Of a DNA stretch of 64,000 nt, positions 57,654 to 64,000 are shown in pieces (the first letter of the stretch is position 1; each line of letters opens with the position of its first letter). Origin of the DNA: Teratosphaeria epicoccoides. Its lineage: Eukaryota > Ascomycota > Dothideomycetes > Mycosphaerellales > Teratosphaeriaceae. The stretch spans positions 434,001 to 498,000 of the forward strand of contig JADDMT010000001.1 of the NCBI GenBank assembly GCA_021401465.1, written 5' to 3'. Made by a program: the position numbers and the translations under genes. The notes beneath the pieces are model-generated. The model did no database searches. It was not told where the DNA came from and was given only the letters and a program-made list of their open reading frames with translations.

Positions 57654-58165
57654 GGTTGAGGATAAGAGAGATGTTAGGTGGTATTTCAACTGCAGCAGAT
57701 AAAATGCCGGATTACTGCACGGAAAACACTGCGCACGATGTTCCGCCGCTCGGACTAGAGGTAGTCTCCTCGCCCAGGCACTTGGCATTCTCAATTGCTG
57801 GGCAGTCTCTAGCGATCAACCCAGGTTCCCTTCTGCCGGCAGGAGAGGGCGACTCCGTCCGGGATGTCTTCCTCTGACCTCTAGGTTCTCAAGCCACACT
57901 ACTGCTCCGTGCCTGCCTTTCCCGGCCAACTGGACACACGCCCACATTGCGCCGAGGCCAAAGCTCACCACGATCTGACATGGAAGGACACGATCTCGCG
58001 GGAGGACCTTGTTTGTTGTCGTACTTCAACGACGGATATCAGTGATTTTGTCGTGCGCTACAGTGGCACAAGAAGAGCAAGACCTACATAGCACCACTTC
58101 CTGGGGTGCCCATGACCGGGGTCTTGGCTTTTGAACTTGGAAATGCTATCTGCTAGGCCACGAGT
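57654..58165. other. intergenic between two small secreted candidates
   Basis: A 512-base stretch that would hold the upstream region of the 57.5-kb gene and the 3' end of the next. No other feature is supported. Confidence 0.4.
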
Positions 58166-58378
58166 CTACTTCGGATTGTCGGCGCTCTTCTGGCACTGCG
58201 ATCTTGGGATTGACTGAAATTGCGTACCGGTAGGCACAAGGGAGATTTCACAGACGCGGGATTTGTTTGGCAGCTGCCTACTGCCGTCGTCGAGATCAAG
58301 GCCTCGAAATTTGCAGTTGGCGGCATTAGATGTGATCAGCAGGGAGAGAAGCCCAGTCAGGACGGTGATGGGGCTCAT
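58166..58378 (-). CDS. candidate small secreted protein (70 aa)
   Basis: An ATG-initiated frame of 70 residues. MSPITVLTGLLSLLITSNAA reads as a signal peptide. The mature part, about 50 residues, begins NCKFRGLDLDDGSRQLPNK and contains three cysteines (NC, VC, QC), Lys/Arg and Ser, and ends in SADNPK. No family is recognised. The frame continues upstream of the ATG without a signal sequence, so the internal ATG at 58378 is the sensible start. It pairs with the 51-residue candidate downstream in orientation. Coding status is unproven. Confidence 0.4.
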   Translation of the reverse strand: MSPITVLTGLLSLLITSNAANCKFRGLDLDDGSRQLPNKSRVCEISLVPTGTQFQSIPRSQCQKSADNPK

Positions 58379-58964
58379 GGCGATTTCGGTGGTAGCGTTA
58401 ATTGTAGAATGTGCCTGTGGCAGAAGATGGAAGAGACACGCTTGCAGGCTTTTGACCTGCTGAAAGCGCTCGGTCCGATGTAGGCAGAGACGAAGCCCCT
58501 GCAGCGTAAGGAAAAGGTGAGACTCCGTCAATCATTTCGTACTAGGCCTCGATGCTGGATGCTTAGCACGAGGGGCTGCCGAGTCAAATGCATGGTACTG
58601 GCCAGCAGATCTTGGCCCATGATATGCATTGATCATTGATCGAAAGGTTTCCCAGTCCGATTGCAATGAAACATGGTGGCGTGTCCGTCAGGTTGTAACA
58701 TTAACTTACCTCCGTTGAGTGAAGCAGGTAATGTCGAATTTTAGTTTCACTAGCGCAGTAGAGCCACCGAAACAATCGTGGCGCGCGTCTGAAGCGTTTT
58801 CGCACCTTCCCTTTGCGTACACCATATTGCTTTTACACATGATTCGAGTATGGAGGCTTCGATTCCTATCTTGATTCCCTCAATGACCATGCTGTACAAA
58901 AGCCCTCCTGCTTCAAATGTCGTAGTAGCCAGCACAGACTAAGCCATCACCACCGCAACCTTGC
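58379..58964. other. intergenic
   Basis: 586 bases between the secreted candidate and the COA4 stop. Only short overlapping frames without features. Confidence 0.4.
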
Positions 58965-59397
58965 TCAAGTGTCCTGCTGATCGGTCCTTTGGTCATTCCC
59001 CTGCCGCTTCCAGCATTGCTTGAATGCTTCCATCTGCACAAGGCACGCGTTCTGTTAGTACAGTATCCGAAGCCAATGTGGACAGGGTCGCTGAGACATG
59101 GTAGGTCATTTGGTGAAAAGAAGCTCACCTCGTTCTTGCATGCTCTCCAGTCTTTCTTCTCGAAAAAACAGTCGTTCAACGTTGCATTCTCATCTGTGAC
59201 CATCAGTGCTTGCTATATAAATCGCCACAGATCGGAGCCATACCAGCGCAGCCAGTGCTGAAGATACGCTTGTCCCTGGAGCTCGGTCAGCTGTCGCCTG
59301 GGCATTGGACACCGTTGAGTGTCATTCACCAGTCATCAGGTTCATCATCGTCTTCGGCACCCTGTGTGGACGCTCGCTCTTTCTCGTTCCTCGACAT
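58965..59397 (-). CDS. COA4: COA4/CMC3-like twin Cx9C mitochondrial protein
   Basis: A small intermembrane-space protein of the Coa4 (Cmc3, CHCHD8) family needed for cytochrome c oxidase assembly. I reconstructed four exons: 59397-59330, 59275-59244 (32 nt), 59193-59129 and 59033-58965, giving 77 residues. The joins create DDEPDDWDKRIFSTGCADEN, then LNDCFFEKKDWRACKNEMEA and FKQCWKRQGNDQRTD. This holds the order C..C-x9-C..C with the DWRAC core typical of the family. Introns are 54, 50 and 95 nt, all with GT..AG ends, and all phases agree. No open frame shows more than one piece. The start lies only 96 bases from the divergent BPL1 start, so the promoter is shared. Confidence 0.85.
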
Positions 59398-59493
59398 TCT
59401 CAAATTGGCTTCGGTGCTTGTCAAAGCGCAAGTCGACTTCACAAGCGATCGAGACATCATCGACGTCACACGTGATCAACACCGTTTGCCACT
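59398..59493. promoter_or_regulatory. compact bidirectional promoter, COA4 and BPL1
   Basis: Only 96 bases separate the two divergent ATGs. Both core promoters and 5' UTRs must lie here or overlap the coding ends. No TATA box is visible. Confidence 0.65.
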
Positions 59494-61590
59494 ATGTCTG
59501 ACAAGAAGGTCAACGTTCTCATCTATTCTGGCACTGGAGCAACCATATTATCTGTAAAGCACGCACTTTGGTCACTTCGCCGCTTACTGGGTTCCCATCA
59601 CGCTGTCCTCACTGTCAGCGCCGAACAAATTCTCAAAGAACCGTGGGCGTCATCATGCGCCTTACTCGTCTTACCCGGGGGTGCAGACCTAGGCTACTGC
59701 CGCACACTCAACGGTGAGTGTAACAGGAAGATCAAGCAGTATGTCCAGCTTGGTGGCAACTATCTGGGGTTATGTGCTGGCGGCTACTACGGGACAGCAA
59801 GATGCGAATTTGAGGTTGGCAAGGTCAAAGAGGGGATGGAGGTAGTCGGTGAAAGAGAGCTTGCTCTCTTTCCTGGAGTCTGCAGAGGTTCGGCATTTCC
59901 TGGTTTTGTTTATCATTCTGAGGCCGGGACTCGGGCAGTCGAGGTAAACGTCAATCGAGAGGCATTGGCATCGAAGAGTAGTATTCCGCCAGACAAGCTG
60001 AAAGTGTACTACAACGGTGGCGGCGTCTTTGTGGATGCACTTAGGCTCAAAGACAGAGGCGTAGAGGTCCTCGCGAGCTATGCCAGCGATCTGGCGGTCG
60101 GCTCAGGCGAAGGCAAAGCCGCTGTTGTCTACTGCAAAGTAGGCGAAGGTGCAGCCATCCTTACTGGACCGCACCCGGAGTTCTCAGGACTGAATCTCAA
60201 TTCCAATGAGCCCTCCGGACATCATGACTACCCAGCCGTTGTCCAGGCACTAGTAGCCGACGAGCAAAACCGCGCGGATTTCTTGCGAGCTTGTCTGACC
60301 AAGCTTGGTCTTACGGTCAGCGAAGATGCGGAAGGGTCGGCGCCTTCTCTTTCTCGCCTACATCTATCATCCGCCAAGCCAGGCGAAGTCAGCGAGCTCG
60401 TGCAAAGCTGGCATGAGGCCGGCATCCTCTCCAAAGACGAATTCGACCGCGAAATTGTCAAAGGCGAGAATGACACTTTCATCCTGGAAGAGGAAGGCGT
60501 CTGGAACACCGAGAAACTTGAAGAAGCTCTACGGGACGACCTCAACAAAACTGCCGACCCACCCGAAGGCGGAATCATCGACTACAACACCATTGCCAAA
60601 CGCCTTGTCCCCCACGAATACTCCCTTCCAGACACGCGAGACACACCCTTCTTCAACCACTATGCCTTCTTCTCCGCCCTCCGCGCCTGCAACATCCAAC
60701 ACCCTTACCCATCATCCTCCCCACAAACGTTCGGCCACGCCCTCCTCTACGGCGAAGTCGTCACCTCAACCTCCACCCTCCTCGAAAAGAACCCAACACT
60801 GCTCTCCCACCTCCCCATTGGCACTACCGCAACCGCGACTGTGCAACTTTCTGGCCGCGGACGCGGGAGCAATGTCTGGGTCTCCGCGCCTGGAAGCTTG
60901 ATGTTTAGCACGGTCATGAGGCATAGCATTTCGCTTTCGAACACTGCACCAGTGGTTTTCGTGCAATATTTGGCGGCGATGGCGATTGTGGAGGGGGTCA
61001 GGGGATATGAGAGAGGATATGAGAGGATGCCGATCAAATTAAAATGGCCGAATGATGTTTATGTGCTGGATCCGAAGGCGAAGACGTCCAAGTCCGGACC
61101 TGAAGATGAGGAGAGGAAGAAGTATGTAAAGGTTGGTGGCATCCTGGTCAACTCTTCCTACGCAGGGGGCGACTACACGCTCGTTGTCGGCATCGGACTC
61201 AATGTCTCCAATACCTCATCGCCTACGACGTCGCTTAACAACCTTGCGAGATCGCTGGACCCGCCACTGCCGCCCATGACTCTGGAGAAGTTGTTGGCTT
61301 CCATCTTGACGCAATTTGAAGCCATCTACACTCGTTTCTGCCGTACGGGTTTCAATCAGGAGTTCGAGAGGCGTTACTACGAGCAGTGGTTGCACACGAA
61401 TCAAGTCGTGACATTGGAGACGGAAGGCGGTGCGAGAGCGAGGATCAAGGGTATCACGACGGATTGGGGATTGTTAGTAGCAGAGGAGTTGGCGGGCGTG
61501 GATGAGAGGGAGACAGGGAGGAAGTGGCAATTGCAGAGTGACAGTAACAGTTTTGATTTCTTGAAGGGCCTGTTGAAAAGGAAGACATGA
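59494..61590 (+). CDS. BPL1: biotin protein ligase
   Basis: This enzyme (holocarboxylase synthetase) attaches biotin to carboxylases via biotinyl-AMP. One exon encodes 698 residues, near the yeast Bpl1 length. The N-terminal half is a glutamine-amidotransferase-like domain (VNVLIYSGTGATILSV, LLVLPGGADLGYC, GNYLGLCAGGYYG). The catalytic half begins near residue 400. It carries SGRGRGSNVWVSAPGSLMFS (the adenylate-binding GRGRG motif), IKLKWPNDVYVL and VKVGGILVNSSYAG, then the C-terminal cap with VVTLETEGGARARIKGIT. All key motifs are intact. It is the second BPL/LplA-superfamily enzyme in the window, after the lipoate ligase at 15.9 kb. Confidence 0.95.
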   Translation: MSDKKVNVLIYSGTGATILSVKHALWSLRRLLGSHHAVLTVSAEQILKEPWASSCALLVLPGGADLGYCRTLNGECNRKIKQYVQLGGNYLGLCAGGYYGTARCEFEVGKVKEGMEVVGERELALFPGVCRGSAFPGFVYHSEAGTRAVEVNVNREALASKSSIPPDKLKVYYNGGGVFVDALRLKDRGVEVLASYASDLAVGSGEGKAAVVYCKVGEGAAILTGPHPEFSGLNLNSNEPSGHHDYPAVVQALVADEQNRADFLRACLTKLGLTVSEDAEGSAPSLSRLHLSSAKPGEVSELVQSWHEAGILSKDEFDREIVKGENDTFILEEEGVWNTEKLEEALRDDLNKTADPPEGGIIDYNTIAKRLVPHEYSLPDTRDTPFFNHYAFFSALRACNIQHPYPSSSPQTFGHALLYGEVVTSTSTLLEKNPTLLSHLPIGTTATATVQLSGRGRGSNVWVSAPGSLMFSTVMRHSISLSNTAPVVFVQYLAAMAIVEGVRGYERGYERMPIKLKWPNDVYVLDPKAKTSKSGPEDEERKKYVKVGGILVNSSYAGGDYTLVVGIGLNVSNTSSPTTSLNNLARSLDPPLPPMTLEKLLASILTQFEAIYTRFCRTGFNQEFERRYYEQWLHTNQVVTLETEGGARARIKGITTDWGLLVAEELAGVDERETGRKWQLQSDSNSFDFLKGLLKRKT

Positions 61591-62066
61591 GAGTAGATTT
61601 GCTGAAGTTCGAAGGTGTTGTGCCTGCCGATTGGCAGGATGTGGTGGTACATAGGTGTAGCTATTCATTCCCGCCGTCGCAAGCAGATGGCTCTTCTCTA
61701 CGCTTTTTGCTGACGAGCATCACTAAATTCGAAAGCGCTTCAAAGCGCGAAGTGTTGCTCTCACGCTTTTGTGCGCAAAAGTAGAGCGGAGAACCCGATA
61801 TCCTGTCTTGCGCCACAAACTTCTGTTCCTTAATGCTCACTTGACCTCAAATGCGACCCATAAAACGCCGCGCTATGCCTCAGATCATGGTATATACAAT
61901 CAGCATCGCTCGTCACTGAAATTTGCGAGGGCTATCAGCTCGGCGGCGCCTCCTGCTGCGGTTGAGCTTGCTGCTGTCGTTTCAGCCGTTGTGCCTGCTC
62001 CCAGAACGTCTCGTCAGCACATACCCTCACTAAAGACGACGCTCAAACTTTTCCGGACCCGCTTCA
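61591..62066. other. intergenic, convergent 3' ends
   Basis: 476 bases between the BPL1 and PAM16 stops. No feature is supported. Confidence 0.45.
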
Positions 62067-62552
62067 TCACCGATCTCTGTACAACCTCGGCCTCCACCCT
62101 ACCCTCAACTCCTCCTCCCTCTCCTCCGCGGCCTGCGCTTCACGTACCTCCAACTCGATCCTCTCCCTCGCCCTCAAAACCTTGCTCTGCAAATAAAAGC
62201 TCCCACCCTTCTTCGGATCATTCATATCATATAGCTTCTTGAACTGCTCATGCACTTTTCCTAAATTCCCTTTGCCGCCTCGGGGTGGTGAGACGTTGAG
62301 AATTCGGCAGGCTTCGTCGAGGGTGATGCCGGCGGTGGCGGAATTGATGGCTGTGACGGAGGCGCCGGGGGCGGCTTGATTTCTTTGCGAGGCGGAGGCT
62401 TGTTTGTAGGCTTCTGCGAAGGCGCGGCCGAAGACGCGGGCGCCTGTGAAGACCACTTGAGAGATTATGCGGTGCGCCTGGGTTCCAGTCAGTAGTGGTT
62501 GATGAGGATTGGAGGAAATACGCTGTGGCGATCGGAGCTGTGAACGTACCAT
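62067..62552 (-). CDS. PAM16: TIM23 import motor subunit PAM16 (Tim16)
   Basis: Pam16 is the degenerate J-domain protein that pairs with Pam18 to control mtHsp70 in the presequence translocase motor. The first coding exon is only the ATG (62552-62550). A 72-nt intron with GTACGT..CAG ends follows directly, and the rest is 62477-62067, giving 137 residues. The join produces MAHRIISQVVFTGARVFGRA, exactly the family start. Further on are AFAEAYKQASASQ, GITLDEACRILNVSPP and YDMNDPKKGGSFYLQSKVLR, the J-like part with DP-K in place of HPD. The tail is Glu/Arg-rich. The longer open frame upstream of the splice site is an intron-reading artefact. Confidence 0.94.
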   Translation of the reverse strand: MVRSQLRSPQRISSNPHQPLLTGTQAHRIISQVVFTGARVFGRAFAEAYKQASASQRNQAAPGASVTAINSATAGITLDEACRILNVSPPRGGKGNLGKVHEQFKKLYDMNDPKKGGSFYLQSKVLRARERIELEVREAQAAEEREEELRVGWRPRLYRDR

Positions 62553-63098
62553 GGGTGCGCCAAATGAAGGGCGGATGGTCGATGTCGCAACAGCCAAAAG
62601 ATCTCCAGACCTCGAAAGTCTCGCCGCTTGGAATCGGCATTCGGCGATTCGGTGTGGCAGCACCCGCAATTCACATGCTCACTGCTGGCCCGTGGCCCGC
62701 CCCGCGGATGACGGAGGTCATGCTCGCGTACCAGAAGAAAGCATGAGAGCGCACTGAGGTAGGCTCGGAACACGCGTGATGACAATAAACATCTTACAAC
62801 CTGCAACGTGTGTGCGCACACGCATCTTAAGCAATCACCGAACAAACCTCCCTCGGCATAGTCCAGAGCAGGCCCGCTCCGGTCAGAGAGTCAGGCAGGC
62901 GCGATCTGTGTCAGGCGAATGGCTTGCTGGGCCAGCAACAGTGAAGGGTGACTGAGCGGGAAGGTCTTTACATGGCAGCTTTTGGTATGCAGACTCGCCT
63001 TTTGCGCGTCCCAGATGGCGGGGCCCAGGAAGAACATACGCATCAAACTGACCAAGCGACACGGATGTACAGATACGCCGTGGACAGACTCCCATGTC
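62553..63098. promoter_or_regulatory. divergent promoter, PAM16 and Pex24-type gene
   Basis: 546 bases between two divergent starts. No specific site is recognised; minus-strand frames here are antisense. Confidence 0.45.
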
Positions 63099-64000
63099 AT
63101 GAGCACCACCATCCCTTCTTCTAGCCGCACCGATGGTGCCAACAATGACGACGTCGCTCCTTCCTCTTCTGTTGCTCCGGGTCAGCGGCTGACCGTTGCT
63201 GCCTTTGCTCCGAACCAGCAAACTGCAAGCAAATCAAGACACGCAAGAGGTGCCAGTGTATTGATACATCAGAAGACGCCTTTATTGCTCGCGACACCCC
63301 CGTCAGTTACGAGGGCGTTGGCGTATAGTCATCCTTTCATACTACCTCTAAATCATGTAGCTGGTTTGCTGTCGTGGACGACTGGCGACCCTTGGGAGAG
63401 CTTCCTGCTGTTGTCCGCGTTTTGGTTTTGCACACTACATGGCGATGATGTGATACGGTGGGCTGGTCCACTGGTTGTGGTTATCGGATTGATATTGGGC
63501 ATGTACGGTCGGCGGTACAGTCCATTGTCGAGTACAACGTGGAGTGGTGAGAAAGCGAAGAAAAAGGAGGCGGAGAAACAGAGGAAAAGTCTGGATGAGA
63601 TTCTGGACAGTTTGCAGACATTTACTGGCAGGTGTGATGTTCTGCTCGATCCATTTCTGCGGATGACGGAGTTCTTGAGTACGCAGTCGAGTGCCACGTC
63701 TGCGACAACGAGGCCGGCTTTGACCACGCTGTTCTTGCGAATACTTGCATTAACGCCAATCTGGATACTGCTGACCCTGCCGCCGTTTTATATTCTCACC
63801 ACGAAGAGAATCATGTTGTCGGTTGGAACACTTGGATTGACATGGCACAGTCGTCCTGCTCGCGTGACACGTACGATACTATGGCGCAGTCGAACAGTGC
63901 GCAGGATCTTTTCTGCCGTCACTGGATTGCGATTCGCTGGACCACCTGGAGAAAGGGCACCTCCTCTGCCAGCCAGATCCAAGGGACCAAAGTCCTCGGT
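63099..64000 (+). CDS. Pex24/Pex28-29-type peroxisomal membrane protein (5' part)
   Basis: An integral peroxisomal membrane protein of the Pex24p family (Pex28, Pex29 and relatives), which help set peroxisome size, number and ER contact. The frame is open from the ATG at 63099 to the window edge (about 300 residues), so the gene is truncated on the right. After a Ser-rich N-terminus the family block reads HQKTPLLLATPPSVTRALAY, SHPFILPLNHVAGLLSWTTG, DPWESFLLLSAFWFC and DDVIRWAGPLVVVIGLILGM. A basic coiled segment, KAKKKEAEKQRKS, and a second membrane region, LALTPIWILLTLPPFYILT, follow. The C-terminal dysferlin-like part is outside. ATG choice is supported by the absence of coding character upstream. 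Confidence 0.85.
   Translation, partial: MSTTIPSSSRTDGANNDDVAPSSSVAPGQRLTVAAFAPNQQTASKSRHARGASVLIHQKTPLLLATPPSVTRALAYSHPFILPLNHVAGLLSWTTGDPWESFLLLSAFWFCTLHGDDVIRWAGPLVVVIGLILGMYGRRYSPLSSTTWSGEKAKKKEAEKQRKSLDEILDSLQTFTGRCDVLLDPFLRMTEFLSTQSSATSATTRPALTTLFLRILALTPIWILLTLPPFYILTTKRIMLSVGTLGLTWHSRPARVTRTILWRSRTVRRIFSAVTGLRFAGPPGERAPPLPARSKGPKSS

Noticed and set aside
62067..62669. 200-residue version of PAM16 with a long N-terminus
   Set aside because: The extra residues come from intron and promoter; splicing gives the exact family start.
1..64000. CRISPR arrays, insertion sequences, terminal repeats of intact transposons
   Set aside because: No regularly spaced repeats, transposase or reverse-transcriptase motifs, or paired terminal repeats were seen.

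Overview
The window looks like a gene-dense chromosome segment of a filamentous ascomycete, probably a dothideomycete (inferred from gene content and style; no single decisive marker). The evidence is eukaryotic throughout. Most genes are split by GT..AG introns, and 27 of the 28 I resolved are 44-95 nt long. Several families are fungal: SOG2, COX8 with its short exons, MGM101 and the KES1-type oxysterol protein. Small secreted proteins also occur. Coding starts are ATG; I moved several starts inward where the longest open frame began at TTG or GTG.

Layout. 0-5 kb: 3' tip of an unknown gene, ribosomal stalk protein P1 (-), a UPF0662/DUF2408 protein (+), a SET-domain protein (-), TRAPPC13 (+). 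5.2-8.4 kb: a long stretch with no recognised gene and a cluster of CAGTC motifs. 8.5-22 kb: a DENN Rab-GEF with an embedded C1 zinc finger (+), SOG2 (-), lipoate ligase (+), formate/nitrite transporter (-), SFM1 methyltransferase (-), IGO1 endosulfine (+). 22-34 kb: ACO2-type aconitase (-), COX8 (+), ELP1 (+), LST8 (+). 34-41 kb: an RBR ubiquitin ligase (-), a NADAR protein (-), a Cdc15/Hof1-type F-BAR-SH3 protein (-). 41-45.6 kb: a gene-poor stretch with an apparent decayed gene. 45.6-56.5 kb: SEC11 (-), NOT1 (+), MGM101 (-), a KES1-type oxysterol-binding protein (-). 57-64 kb: two small secreted proteins (-), COA4 (-), biotin ligase BPL1 (+), PAM16 (-), and the 5' part of a Pex24-type peroxisomal membrane protein (+) that runs off the window.

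The genes are mostly conserved housekeeping genes rather than a pathway cluster. Mitochondrial functions recur (ACO2, COX8, COA4, PAM16, MGM101, lipoate ligase), as do growth and nutrient signalling (LST8, IGO1, SOG2). I see no operon-like system, CRISPR array, intact transposon or convincing tRNA. The most useful results are reconstructions that single open frames miss: P1, COA4, IGO1, COX8, the 5' exons of LST8, NADAR, and the true start of PAM16. Unusual gene structures include a GC-AG intron in MGM101, a start codon alone on its exon in PAM16, two 22-nt exons and a 471-nt intron in LST8, and a C1 finger split by an intron in the DENN protein.
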